Below are positions 33,169-41,801 of a DNA stretch of 64,000 nucleotides, one piece after another. The DNA comes from Solirubrobacteraceae bacterium (GTDB taxonomy: Bacteria > Actinomycetota > Thermoleophilia > Solirubrobacterales > Solirubrobacteraceae): contig JAPSGI010000010.1 of the NCBI GenBank assembly GCA_031177685.1, positions 62,001-126,000 of the forward strand. Direction: 5' to 3'. Below the pieces are notes generated by a model. That model was not told the origin of the DNA and searched no databases. It saw only the letters and a program-made list of their open reading frames with translations. Within the stretch, counting starts at the first letter, position 1. Each line of letters starts with the position of its first letter. Position numbers and translations under genes: made by a program.

Positions 33169-33939
33169 ATGCCCAAGGTCCGTTGCGAGCGCGAGGGCGA
33201 CGTCGCCGTCGTCACGCTCGCCGATCCGCCCCTGAACCTGTTCGGCCGCGACTTGCTGGCCGACATGCACGCGGCCCTGGACGAGGCGGCCGCCTCGGCC
33301 GCCCGCGCGCTCGTGGTGCGCGCCGAGGGCAACGTGTTCACGGGTGGGGCCGACGTGAAGATGTTCGAGGGCCTGACCGGCGCGCAGGTGCGCGAGGAGC
33401 TCAACCTGATCGCGATCCCGCACAAGCTGGAGGCGATGCCGATCCCCACGCTGGCGGTCGTCCACGCCCTCTGCCTCACCGCGGGCTTCGAGCTCGCACT
33501 GGGCTGCGACCTGATCTGGGCGGCCGAGTCGGCGCAGTTCGGCCTGGTCGAGGCGGTCGTGGGCGTGACGCCGTTCATGGGCGGCACGCAGCGGGTGGCC
33601 GAGCGCGCCGGCCCCGCCCGCGCGCGCGAGCTGGTGATGACCGGCGGCCTGTACCCCGCCGCGCGGATGGCGGAGTGGGGCGTGATCAACCGCGTCGTGC
33701 CGGACGGCGAGCTGGAGGAGAAGGCGATGCGCTTCGCCGCGCGGCTGGCCGCCGGGCCCACGCGCGCGCACGCCGCGACCAAGCGCATGGTGCGAGCGTT
33801 CCTGGAGGGCGGCGTGCCCGGCGCGGATGCCGCCATGAACGACGTGGCCGCCGAGGTCGTGGAGACCGAGGACTTCAAGGGCGGTGTGCGCTCGTTCCTG
33901 GCGGACGGGCCGGGCAAGGCGACGTTCGCCGGCCGCTGA
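33169..33939 (+). CDS. Enoyl-CoA hydratase/isomerase (crotonase)
   Basis: The 256-residue protein is a complete crotonase: VVTLADPPLNLFGRDLL at the N-terminus, the oxyanion-hole loops NVFTGGADVKMF near 60 and CLTAGFELALGCDL near 105, and GVTPFMGGTQRVAER with the following helix. GCDLIWAAESAQFGLVEAVVG contains the usual active-site region, although one of the two hydratase Glu residues is hard to place. The substrate is unknown. The ATG at 33169 follows GGGAGG. Divergent position suggests control by the HxlR regulator. Confidence 0.88.
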   Translation: MPKVRCEREGDVAVVTLADPPLNLFGRDLLADMHAALDEAAASAARALVVRAEGNVFTGGADVKMFEGLTGAQVREELNLIAIPHKLEAMPIPTLAVVHALCLTAGFELALGCDLIWAAESAQFGLVEAVVGVTPFMGGTQRVAERAGPARARELVMTGGLYPAARMAEWGVINRVVPDGELEEKAMRFAARLAAGPTRAHAATKRMVRAFLEGGVPGADAAMNDVAAEVVETEDFKGGVRSFLADGPGKATFAGR

Positions 33940-33949
33940 CCGCGGGTAG
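33924..33949 (+). promoter_or_regulatory. SigB/SigF-type promoter before the CBS gene
   Basis: GTTC (33924-33927), 16 bases and GGGTAG (33944-33949) match the stress pattern. The ATG with its own AGGAGG site follows 29 bases later. Confidence 0.5.
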
Positions 33950-33978
33950 CCGATCTGTTGAGCGAGCAGGAGGCAGAC

Positions 33979-34398
33979 ATGGCACAGACCGTGAACGAGG
34001 TCATGACCGGCGACCCGCGCACCGTCGCTCCCGAGGACACGATCGCCGAGGCCGCGCGCGCCATGCGCGAAGCCGACGCGGGCGACGTGCTGGTGGTCGA
34101 CCAGGGCCGCCTCAGCGGCATCGTGACGGACCGCGACATCGCGATCCGCGCCGTGGCGGAGGGTCGCGACCCGCAGAGCACCCCGGTGTCCGAGGTGTGT
34201 ACGACGGACCTGCGGACCCTGACGCCCGACCAGAGCGTGGACGACGCGATCCGCCTGATGCGCGAGCACAACGTGCGACGCATCCCCGTCGTGCAGGACG
34301 GCCGTCCGGCCGGGATCGTGTCGCTGGGGGACCTGGCCATGGAGCGCGACGAGCGCTCGGCGCTGGCCGAGATCTCGGCGGCGCCGCCGGACCGCTAG
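33979..34398 (+). CDS. Two-CBS-domain protein (HRP1-like)
   Basis: The 139-residue protein consists of two CBS domains, VNEVMTGDPRTVAPEDTIAEAARAM and VSEVCTTDLRTLTPDQSVDDAIRLM, each closed by a GIV(T/S) segment. It resembles mycobacterial hypoxic response protein 1, a stress protein of uncertain ligand, and should bind an adenosine nucleotide. AGGAGG precedes the ATG at 33979. The stop overlaps the convergent udgX gene by CTAG. A GGGTAG promoter fits stress control. Confidence 0.88.
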   Translation: MAQTVNEVMTGDPRTVAPEDTIAEAARAMREADAGDVLVVDQGRLSGIVTDRDIAIRAVAEGRDPQSTPVSEVCTTDLRTLTPDQSVDDAIRLMREHNVRRIPVVQDGRPAGIVSLGDLAMERDERSALAEISAAPPDR

Positions 34399-35015
34399 CC
34401 CATCGCCTCTACCACCACGCGCAGGTCCTGCGCGAACGCCTCGCGCTCCGCTTGGCGTTCGCGCTCGTCCGGCGCGCGCAGGATCGCCGAGGGATGGATG
34501 GTCGCCGAGACGATCGGCGCCAGTTCGGACTCCACGAGCGTCCCGCGCTCGCGCGTCACCCGGAACGATCGCCCCAGCAGCGCCTGCGCCGCGGTCGCGC
34601 CCAGGCAGACCAGCGCCTGCGGCCGCACGACCTCCAGCTCGGCCTGCAGCCAGGGCAGGCAGGCGCGGATCTCGGCGGCGTCGGGCTTCTGGTGGATGCG
34701 CCGCTTCCCGCGCGCCTTGTACTTGAAGTGCTTGACGGTGTTGGTGATGTAGACCTCGTCGCGCGCGAGCCCCGCCGCCTCCATCCCGCGGGCCAGCTCG
34801 CGCCCGGCCGGCCCCACGAACGGATGGCCCTCGCGGTCCTCGCGGTCGCCCGGCTGCTCCCCGACGATGATCACGCGCGCCTTCGCGGGTCCCTCGCCGA
34901 ACACGGTCTGCGTCGTGCCCTCCCACAGCGGACATGCCTTGCACACCGCCGCCGCCTCGCGCAGCTTGGGCAGCGTCGGCGCCTCGGGGACCAGCACGGC
35001 GGCGGTCTCGGTCAT
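34395..35015 (-). CDS. UdgX-type uracil-DNA glycosylase
   Basis: The 206-residue protein is a family 4-like uracil-DNA glycosylase with four early Cys ligands (CKACP near 24, with two further Cys) for an iron-sulfur cluster, GEQPGDREDREGHPFVGPAG as motif 1 and IHPSAILR as the late motif. It carries the inserted loop KARGKRRIHQKP, where the His forms a covalent bond to DNA in mycobacterial UdgX. This identifies it as UdgX rather than UdgA. The start at 35015 follows GAGGGAGG. It adds to the DNA repair genes of the region. Confidence 0.87.
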   Translation of the reverse strand: MTETAAVLVPEAPTLPKLREAAAVCKACPLWEGTTQTVFGEGPAKARVIIVGEQPGDREDREGHPFVGPAGRELARGMEAAGLARDEVYITNTVKHFKYKARGKRRIHQKPDAAEIRACLPWLQAELEVVRPQALVCLGATAAQALLGRSFRVTRERGTLVESELAPIVSATIHPSAILRAPDERERQAEREAFAQDLRVVVEAMG

Positions 35016-35085
35016 GCCTCCCTCTTTCCCGTCGGGCGCCACTTCCGATCATGTCTCGCCCCGACCTGGGTACGTAGGAGCCGAG

Positions 35086-35979
35086 ATGAACTGGTGGGGT
35101 GTCCTCAAGCGCACCGTGCGCGAGTTTCGCGACGACGACCTCACCGACCTCGCGGCCGCGCTCACCTACTACGGCGTGCTGTCGCTGTTCCCGGCGCTGA
35201 TCTTCCTCGTCTCGATCCTCGGCCTGGTCGGCCAGAGCGCGACCCAGCCGCTGCTGGACAACCTCTCGGAGCTGGCGCCCGGGCCGGCCAACGACATCGT
35301 CTCCGGCGCGGTGCGCCAGATCGCGGCCAACCAGGGCGCCGCGGGCTTCGTGTTCGTCCTCGGCCTGGCGGTCGCGCTGTGGACGGCGTCCAACTACGTC
35401 GGCGCGTTCTTCCGCGCCTCCAACCGCATCTACGAGGTGGAGGAGGGCCGCCCGTTCTGGAAGCTGCGCCCGATCCAGATCGCGATCACGCTCGTGATGA
35501 TCCTGCTGCTGGCGCTGTGCGCGATCGCCGTCGTGCTGACCGGTCCGCTGGCCCGCGAGGTGGGCGACGTGATCGGCGCCGGCGACGCGGCCGTCACCGC
35601 CTGGGACGTCGCCAAGTGGCCGGTCATCGCCCTCGTGGTCGTAACGATGTTCGCGATCCTCTACTGGGCGGCGCCCAACGTGAAGCAGCCCGGCTTCCGC
35701 TGGATCACCCCGGGCGGCCTGCTCGCGCTCGTCCTGTGGGTCGCGGCATCCGCGGGCTTCGCGCTGTACGTCGCGAACTTCGGCTCCTACAACAAGACCT
35801 ACGGCTCGCTGGCCGGCGTCGTCGTGTTCCTGATCTGGCTGTGGATCACCAACCTGGCGATCCTGCTGGGGGCCGAGCTCAACGCGGAGGTGGAGCGGGG
35901 CCGGCAACTGGCGGCTGGGGTGCCGGAGCGCGAGACGCTGGCGATGGAGCCCCGAGACGCGCCGAAGCGGAAGGACTGA
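35086..35979 (+). CDS. YihY/BrkB family membrane protein
   Basis: The 297-residue protein has about six membrane helices and the family's N-terminal DDDLTDLAAALTYYGVLSLFPALIFLVSILG, then GPLAREVG, LYWAAPNVKQPGFRWITPGG and SYNKTYGSLAGVVVFLIWLWITN. YihY/BrkB proteins are inner-membrane proteins of unclear function. TAGGAG precedes the ATG. The last 101 bases overlap the convergent membrane gene. Confidence 0.9.
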   Translation: MNWWGVLKRTVREFRDDDLTDLAAALTYYGVLSLFPALIFLVSILGLVGQSATQPLLDNLSELAPGPANDIVSGAVRQIAANQGAAGFVFVLGLAVALWTASNYVGAFFRASNRIYEVEEGRPFWKLRPIQIAITLVMILLLALCAIAVVLTGPLAREVGDVIGAGDAAVTAWDVAKWPVIALVVVTMFAILYWAAPNVKQPGFRWITPGGLLALVLWVAASAGFALYVANFGSYNKTYGSLAGVVVFLIWLWITNLAILLGAELNAEVERGRQLAAGVPERETLAMEPRDAPKRKD

Positions 35980-36988
35980 CCCGCTCCAGCGCGCGCTCGC
36001 CCCGCGACATCGCGCGGATCGTGATCAGCAGCAGCACGTCCACGCCCAGGCCGAACACCGCGGTGAACTGCGACTCGGCGAACGCGAACACCTGCGTGAC
36101 GAAGATCGAGACGAGCAGGGCGCGGTCGAAGCGCCGGTAGGCCGCCGGGCGGTCGCGGCGCCCCAGCTTCCACACCCCGGCCAGCACGAGCGCCGCGGCC
36201 ACGCCGGACGAGGACAGGCCGGCCACGTGCACGAACGTGAAGTCCTCCCCGGGGCGGGCGATGAACGCGACGATCTGCCCCAGCGAGAGCAGCGCCCATC
36301 CCGTGAACACCCAGCCGACGAAGCGCGCGAAGCGCGGGCGACGGATCAGCCCGAAGTACCAGTCGCGCAGGGCGGTCGCGCGCCGCTGCAGCCACATGGG
36401 CTCCGGCTCGGGCACCGCCTCGAGCTCGCGCAGCATGCGCCGCATGGGCTCTACCATCGGATGGGACTGGTCCGCGCGCTCCAGCAGCTCCAGCGCGCGG
36501 CGCTTCTCGCGCACGTCGAGGTCGTGGCGCGCCGCGTCCATCGTGATGTCGACGGCGTTGACCAGATACTCGTGCGCGGTGAAGCCGCGCCGGCGCTGCA
36601 TCGCGCGCGTGATCAGGAACAGCGCGATGAAGACGATGTAGATGAGCGCGGCGGCCGGCTTGTAGAAGTAGTCGTTGTCCGAGGTGATGAACTTCCCCAG
36701 CTCGTCGATGAAGAAGCCGAAGCCCACGCCGCCGACGATGGCGGCGGGGATGCGCAGCGAGCGCCCCAAAAACGAGATCAGCACGAGCAGGGCGACGAGC
36801 ATGAACAGCCCGCCCCACAGCAGGTGGGCGATGTGCAGCTTCCCGCCGCCCAGCTGCGGGTAGTTCGTCGCCCACAGCTGCAGGCGGATGATCAGGATCA
36901 TCCCCACCGCGCTGACCAGGAACGTGTCCTGCAGCTCGCCGATGTCCACGTTGCGGACCGGCTGCAGCCGCTGACGCAGGCGCTTCAC
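35879..36988 (-). CDS. Multi-pass membrane protein, unknown
   Basis: The 369-residue protein has about seven hydrophobic helices, for example HLLWGGLFMLVALLVLISFL near 55-75 and FGFFIDELGKFITSDNDYFYKP near 92-113, a soluble helical middle (about 140-200) and a Pro/Ala-rich tail that overlaps the YihY gene. No family name is recognised. GTG at 36988 is taken as start; it lies 10 bases after the RpoD-like sigma gene, so both may be one operon. The 101-base overlap at the 3' end is larger than usual. Confidence 0.75.
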   Translation of the reverse strand: MKRLRQRLQPVRNVDIGELQDTFLVSAVGMILIIRLQLWATNYPQLGGGKLHIAHLLWGGLFMLVALLVLISFLGRSLRIPAAIVGGVGFGFFIDELGKFITSDNDYFYKPAAALIYIVFIALFLITRAMQRRRGFTAHEYLVNAVDITMDAARHDLDVREKRRALELLERADQSHPMVEPMRRMLRELEAVPEPEPMWLQRRATALRDWYFGLIRRPRFARFVGWVFTGWALLSLGQIVAFIARPGEDFTFVHVAGLSSSGVAAALVLAGVWKLGRRDRPAAYRRFDRALLVSIFVTQVFAFAESQFTAVFGLGVDVLLLITIRAMSRGERALERVSPSASARLGAPSPASRAPAPQPPVAGPAPPPR

Positions 36989-36998
36989 GCGCGGCAAG

Positions 36999-38051
36999 CT
37001 ACGCCGCGTCGGCCAGCGCGGCAAGCTCGCGGCGCCGCGCGAGGTGCTCCAGCGCGCGGCGCTCGACCTCGCGGACCGTCTCCGGCGCGATGCCCAGGCG
37101 GGCGCCGGTCTGCGAGAGCGGCAGCGGCTCGGCGTCGCCGTTGAGGCCGAAGCGCAGCTTGATCACCTCACGCTCGCGGTCGGGCAGCTCCTCGACCGTG
37201 CGGCGGACCAGGTCCTCGCGCAGCGTGACCTCGACCTCCTCCTCCACGCCCGGCGTGTCCGCGGGCAGCAGGTCGCCCAGCGCCGTCTCCTGCGTCTCGC
37301 CGACCGGGCGGTCGAGGCTGGTCACGGTGCGCGCCACGTCGCGCATCTCGGCGACCTGGGCCAGCGGCACGTCGGCGGCCTGCGCCACCTCCTCGTCGGT
37401 CGGGTCGCGCCCGAGCTCCGCCGCCAGCTTGCGCTCGGCCGTGGCGATGCGCCGCTCGCGCTGGGCCACGTTGACCGGCAGGCGGATGGTCCGCCCGCGG
37501 TCGGCCAGGCCGCGCTGGATGGCCTGGCGGATCCACAGCGTCGCGTAGGTGGAGAAGCGAAAGCCCTTGCGCCAGTCGAACTTCTCCGCCGCGCGGATGA
37601 GCCCGAGCACGCCCTCCTGGATGAGGTCGAGCAGGCACAGCTCCCCCACGCCCTGGTAGCGGCGTGCGAGCGAGACGACGAGGCGCAGGTTCGAGTTGAC
37701 CAGGCGGTCCTTGGCCTCCAGGTCGCCGCGCTCGATGCGCTGGGCGAGCTCGATCTCCTCCTCGGGCGTCAGCAGCTCGTGGCGGCCCGCCTCGTTGAGG
37801 AACAGCGACAGCGCGTCGGTGGTCTGCGAGGCGAGCTCCGCGTTGGTGTACGTGGCGGCGGGCGGCGCGTCCGCGCGCGCGCAGTCGTCGCGCACCTCGA
37901 CGCCCTGCGCGTCCAGGCGCTCCTCGACCTCCTCCACCTCGTCGGTGGAGAGCTCCAGCCGGCGCGCGACCTCGTCGAGCTCGGACACCTCCACGCATCC
38001 GCGCTCCTCGCCCCGCTCGAGCAGGGCCGCTATTTCGTCGTCTCGTGTCAC
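36999..38051 (-). CDS. RpoD-like (group 2) RNA polymerase sigma factor
   Basis: The 350-residue protein has a short acidic region 1 (about 1-70), region 1.2 [22 protein letters not shown], region 2 with [36 protein letters not shown], region 3 with [16 protein letters not shown] and region 4 with [15 protein letters not shown] ending in a clear helix-turn-helix. It is close to primary sigma factors but short, and therefore is probably a group 2 factor. GGGTAA lies 9 bases before the GTG start, which may place it under the SigB-type factor. The membrane gene follows after 10 bases. Confidence 0.9.
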   Translation of the reverse strand: MTRDDEIAALLERGEERGCVEVSELDEVARRLELSTDEVEEVEERLDAQGVEVRDDCARADAPPAATYTNAELASQTTDALSLFLNEAGRHELLTPEEEIELAQRIERGDLEAKDRLVNSNLRLVVSLARRYQGVGELCLLDLIQEGVLGLIRAAEKFDWRKGFRFSTYATLWIRQAIQRGLADRGRTIRLPVNVAQRERRIATAERKLAAELGRDPTDEEVAQAADVPLAQVAEMRDVARTVTSLDRPVGETQETALGDLLPADTPGVEEEVEVTLREDLVRRTVEELPDREREVIKLRFGLNGDAEPLPLSQTGARLGIAPETVREVERRALEHLARRRELAALADAA

Positions 38052-38060
38052 CCAGCTCGC

Positions 38061-38066
38061 TTACCC
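38061..38066 (-). promoter_or_regulatory. GGGTAA stress-type -10 element before the RpoD-like gene
   Basis: GGGTAA on the minus strand ends 9 bases before the GTG at 38051. The only -35 candidate, GTAT, is too close at 12 bases. Confidence 0.35.
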
Positions 38067-38070
38067 GCTC
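38065..38070 (-). other. No separate feature; spacer between SDR stop and sigma promoter
   Basis: The 30 bases 38052-38081 between the SDR gene and the RpoD-like gene hold only the GGGTAA element already listed. I see no terminator hairpin here. Confidence 0.2.
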
Positions 38071-38081
38071 GGCGACCGATA

Positions 38082-38855
38082 CTAGCCTCCGCCCAGCGCC
38101 TGGTTGGCCTGCGCGGCCATGAGCAGCAGGCCGCCGTCCACCACGACCGACTCGCCGGTCATGTAGCCCGCGCCGTCCGAGGCGAGGAAGGCGATCACCT
38201 CGCCGATCTCCGCGGCGTGCCCCGGGCGCCCGGCCGGGATGCCCGGGCGCTCGAGCTCGTGCGGGTCGACGTTCTCGTTGCCGGTCATCTTCGTGGCGAT
38301 CTCGCCGGGCGCCACGGAGTTCACGCGGATGCCGTGCTCGGCCAGCTCCAGCGCCATGACCTTGGTGAGCAGCCCGAGGCCGCCCTTGGCCGCGCAGTAG
38401 GCCGACGAAGTGGCCAGCGGGACGTGCTCGTGGACCGACGTAACGTTCACGATGCTGCCGCCGCCGCCCTGGCGCACCATGAGTCGGGCGGCCGCCTGCG
38501 CGCACAGGAAGGCGCCGGTGAGGTCGATGTTCAGCGTGCGCTGCCAGGTCTCGAGGTCGAGCTCCAGGAACGGCGTGCTGTGACCGGCGCCCGCGTTGTT
38601 GACGAACAGCTCCAGCCCGCCCAGCTCCTCGGCGAGCGCCTCGACGACCGGAGGTCCGTCCTGCGGCACCTGCAGGTCCAGCGGCCGCGATGCCGCGCGC
38701 CGGCCCAGCGCCTCCACCTCCGCGGTGGCCTCCCGCACTCCCTCCTCGCTCTCGTGCCAGGTGAACCCGACGTCCCATCCCGCGCGTGCGAGCGCCACCA
38801 CGGCCGCCTTGCCGATCCCCGAGTTGCCGCCGGTGAGCACCGCACGCCTGGCCAC
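38082..38855 (-). CDS. SDR oxidoreductase (glucose 1-dehydrogenase-like)
   Basis: The 257-residue protein is a classical SDR: VLTGGNSGIGKAAV at 6-19, NNAGAGHS near 90, VTSVHEH near 140 and the catalytic YCAAK near 155. VVVDGGLLL marks the C-terminus. It resembles glucose/ribitol-type dehydrogenases, with no certain substrate. GGGTAG stands 9 bases before the GTG start, which fits general stress SDRs. Confidence 0.87.
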   Translation of the reverse strand: MARRAVLTGGNSGIGKAAVVALARAGWDVGFTWHESEEGVREATAEVEALGRRAASRPLDLQVPQDGPPVVEALAEELGGLELFVNNAGAGHSTPFLELDLETWQRTLNIDLTGAFLCAQAAARLMVRQGGGGSIVNVTSVHEHVPLATSSAYCAAKGGLGLLTKVMALELAEHGIRVNSVAPGEIATKMTGNENVDPHELERPGIPAGRPGHAAEIGEVIAFLASDGAGYMTGESVVVDGGLLLMAAQANQALGGG

Positions 38856-38864
38856 GGCACAGCT

Positions 38865-38870
38865 CTACCC
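38865..38870 (-). promoter_or_regulatory. GGGTAG stress-type -10 element before the SDR gene
   Basis: GGGTAG on the minus strand (38870-38865) ends 9 bases before the GTG at 38855. TTGACC lies only 8 bases further up, and no G(T/C)TN box is at the right distance. Confidence 0.35.
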
Positions 38871-39007
38871 GCATTGGGGGTCAAGGTTGCGCAGCTTTGT
38901 GCCGAAACCGTAGACATGGCCGTGGCCGACGCCGTCGTCCCCGCCCGCGACTTGCCATCCGAGCCTCGCGAGGCGAGCGGGATCACGATGCGCTCGTCCT
39001 GGCCTAC

Positions 39008-41782
39008 GTGGAGCGCGAGGGCGGCCGGGACGCCGTCGACGCCGTGGTCGCGCGCGCCGGCATGACGGGACGCGAGGCGCAGCTGCGCGACGAGAACTGC
39101 TGGTTCGCCGACTCCACCCGGGTGCGCCTGTTCGAGGCGGCGGCCGGCGTGCTCGGCGACCGGGCCGTGGCGCGCCACATCGGCGAGGCCGCGCTGGACC
39201 TGCAGGTCGGCGGCCCGCTCAAGCTCGCGCTGCGCGCGCTGGGCTCGCCGCGGACGATCTACTCGAACGTCCCGCGGATCAACGCGAAGTTCAACGTCGT
39301 CCACCGCATGGACCTCCTGTCGCTGGAGGCCAACCGCGCGCGGATCCGCAACGTCCCGCTGCACTCGAACCCGTGGAGCCCCGTGGACTGCGACTACAAC
39401 CTCGGCCTGCTCTCCGCGGCCCCCGGGCTGTTTGGCGCCGCGCCCGCCCGTGTCCGCCACCCCGTGTGCATCGGGCAGGGCGCGGACGAGTGCGTCTACG
39501 AGGTCGAGTGGACGCGCGGCGACGGGGGGCGCACCGTCGCGGCCTCGTCGCTCGCCGGGCTCGGAGCGATCGCCGCGGCGGGCGTGGCGGCTCCGGCGCT
39601 GCTGCCCGCGGTCGCCGCGGCGGCCGGCGCGGTCGCCGCGGCCTGCGCGACCAAGCTCGTACGCGCGCGCCGCCGCCGCTGGCGGGCGCTGCGCGCGCAG
39701 GCCGACCAGGAGGCCGAGGCCGCCGAGCGCCTGAACGCCTCGCTGCAGGACCTCGTCGCAGGCCTGGACCTCGACGAGGTGCTCGCGAAGATCACGCACA
39801 ACGCACAGGCCGCGGTGGGCGGGACCGAGTTCGCGGTGCTCGTGCACGAGGGCGGCTCGATGCGCTGCCGCTCGTCGTCCGGCCTGCCGATCGACGCCGT
39901 GGCCGCGCTGGAGCGCTGGGCCGACCGCACGGCCGGCGTGCTGCAGGCGCCGATGGTGCTGGAGGACGTGGCCGAGGTCCCGGAGCTGGCCCCGCTGTCC
40001 GACAGCCGCGACCTGCCGCTGCGCTCGGCGTGCGCGGCGCCGCTGACCTTCCGCGACCGCCGCCTGGGCGCGCTGGTCGCGCTCGCCGGCGGGGAGGGCG
40101 GGTTCCTGCCGCGCGACGTGGAGCTGCTGCAGTCCTACGCCGCCCAGGCGGCGATCGCCCTGACCAACGCGCGCCTGTACGCGGCCCAGGAGGCGCGCGC
40201 CAGCCGCGACTCGCTCACCGGGCTGCTCAACCACCGCGAGTTCCACGAGACGATCGCGCGCGAGCTCGAGCGCTGCCGGCGCTACGGCGGCCGCGTTGCG
40301 GTGGCGCTGTTCGACCTCGACGACTTCAAGCTGGTCAACGACACCGGCGGGCACGCGGCCGGCGACCGGGTCTTGTGCGACTTCGCCGGGGCGCTCAAGC
40401 GCGCGGCGCGCGCGTCGGACCTGGCCTTCCGCGTGGGCGGCGACGAGTTCGCGCTCGTGCTGCCCGAGGCCGAGGCGGGCGCGGCCGCCGCCGCGGCGGC
40501 CCGCGTGGAGGTCGAGGCGCACGGCATCGACCGGCGCGTGCGCGTCTCGTGGGGCGTCGCCTCGTGGCCGGACGCCGGCCCCACCAAAGACGCCCTGCTC
40601 GCGCGCGCCGACGACAACCTCTACGCGGCCAAGCGGGCCGGCCCCGGCCAGCTGATCCGCGAGACGCGCCCGGCGTCGCGGCCGTCGCGCCCCTCCACCC
40701 AGCGCGCCCGGCTCGCCCTGGCCAGCCGGATCTCGGCGCGCCTGGCGCCGGTCAGCGACCCCGTCGACATCGCGCGCACGGCGGTCGAGGAGCTGCACGC
40801 GAGCTCCCACTGGATCGTCGTGGCGATCCTGCGCGTCGACGCGGACGGCATGCTGCGCCCGGTCGCGGGAGCCGGCGAGCAGCTCGACCGGATGTCGGGC
40901 GACTTTTGGGCGTGGGAGCAGCCGCTGGCGCGCGGCGTCAACGGGCGCACGGCGCGCACGGGCGAGCCGACGCTGGTGGGCGACACGCTGCGCGATCCCG
41001 ACTTCCTGGGCACGGACGCGCCGGTGCCGTCGCGCTCCGAGCTCTCCCTGCCCATCCGCGTGGCGGGCGAGGTGTGGGGCGTCCTGAACATCGAGGCGAG
41101 CGAGCCGCACGCGTTCGGGCCCGACGACCTGCTGTTCGGCGACACCATCGCCGCGGCCATCGGGGCGGCGCTGCACCGCAGCCGCCTGTTCGCGGAGCTG
41201 GAGGCGACGTTCATGCGCACGCTGGCCGTCCTCTCCGATGCGCTGGAGGCCAAGGACGCCTACACGGCCGCACACGCCCGCGACGTCGCCGACCTCGCGG
41301 AGGCCGTCGGGACCTCGCTGAGCATGGGCACCGACGCGCTGCGCACGCTGCGCTACGGCGCGCTGCTGCACGACGTGGGCAAGATCGCCATCTCCACCGA
41401 GGTCCTGCGCAAGCCCGCCGTCCTGAACGGCGCGGAGTTCGAGGAGATCAAGCTGCACACCGTGATCGGGGCGCAGATGCTCGAGCGCATCCCCTTCTTC
41501 GCCGAGGTCCACCCCCTCGTGCGCTCGGCGCACGAGCACTGGGACGGCGGCGGGTACCCCGACGCGCTGGCGGGCGAGTCGATCCCGCTCGGCGCGCGCA
41601 TCATCTGCGCCTGCGACGCGTGGCACGCGATGACGACCGACCGCCCGTACCGGCGCGCGCTCGCACGCGAGACCGCGCTGGACGAGCTGCGCCGGCACGC
41701 GGGGACGCAGTTCGATCCCGACGTCGTCGACGCTCTGCTCTCCGTGCTCGGCGAGGCCCCGGCGCGGGCCGCCGTCTCCTAG
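39008..41782 (+). CDS. GGDEF/HD-GYP cyclic-di-GMP protein with sensor and GAF domains
   Basis: From the GTG at 39008 the protein has 924 residues: an N-terminal ligand-binding-like domain (to about 165) ending in GADECVYEVEW as in V4R/heme-NO-like sensors, a hydrophobic hairpin (about 180-220), a GAF domain (about 240-390), GGDEF with VGGDEFALVLPE near 476, a second GAF (about 565-715) and HD-GYP with LLHDVGKIA near 785 and EHWDGGGYPD. It may both make and break cyclic di-GMP. The start is uncertain: in-frame codons upstream have poor third-position GC, while another frame from ATG 38916 looks coding, so a frameshift near 38975-38990 is possible. Confidence 0.85.
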   Translation: MEREGGRDAVDAVVARAGMTGREAQLRDENCWFADSTRVRLFEAAAGVLGDRAVARHIGEAALDLQVGGPLKLALRALGSPRTIYSNVPRINAKFNVVHRMDLLSLEANRARIRNVPLHSNPWSPVDCDYNLGLLSAAPGLFGAAPARVRHPVCIGQGADECVYEVEWTRGDGGRTVAASSLAGLGAIAAAGVAAPALLPAVAAAAGAVAAACATKLVRARRRRWRALRAQADQEAEAAERLNASLQDLVAGLDLDEVLAKITHNAQAAVGGTEFAVLVHEGGSMRCRSSSGLPIDAVAALERWADRTAGVLQAPMVLEDVAEVPELAPLSDSRDLPLRSACAAPLTFRDRRLGALVALAGGEGGFLPRDVELLQSYAAQAAIALTNARLYAAQEARASRDSLTGLLNHREFHETIARELERCRRYGGRVAVALFDLDDFKLVNDTGGHAAGDRVLCDFAGALKRAARASDLAFRVGGDEFALVLPEAEAGAAAAAAARVEVEAHGIDRRVRVSWGVASWPDAGPTKDALLARADDNLYAAKRAGPGQLIRETRPASRPSRPSTQRARLALASRISARLAPVSDPVDIARTAVEELHASSHWIVVAILRVDADGMLRPVAGAGEQLDRMSGDFWAWEQPLARGVNGRTARTGEPTLVGDTLRDPDFLGTDAPVPSRSELSLPIRVAGEVWGVLNIEASEPHAFGPDDLLFGDTIAAAIGAALHRSRLFAELEATFMRTLAVLSDALEAKDAYTAAHARDVADLAEAVGTSLSMGTDALRTLRYGALLHDVGKIAISTEVLRKPAVLNGAEFEEIKLHTVIGAQMLERIPFFAEVHPLVRSAHEHWDGGGYPDALAGESIPLGARIICACDAWHAMTTDRPYRRALARETALDELRRHAGTQFDPDVVDALLSVLGEAPARAAVS

Positions 41783-41801
41783 CCGGGTATCGTCGCCGTC
41801 C

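Noticed and set aside
33145-35907. 920-codon open frame on the minus strand
   Set aside because: It is a shadow frame across four well-defined genes (crotonase, CBS, udgX, YihY).
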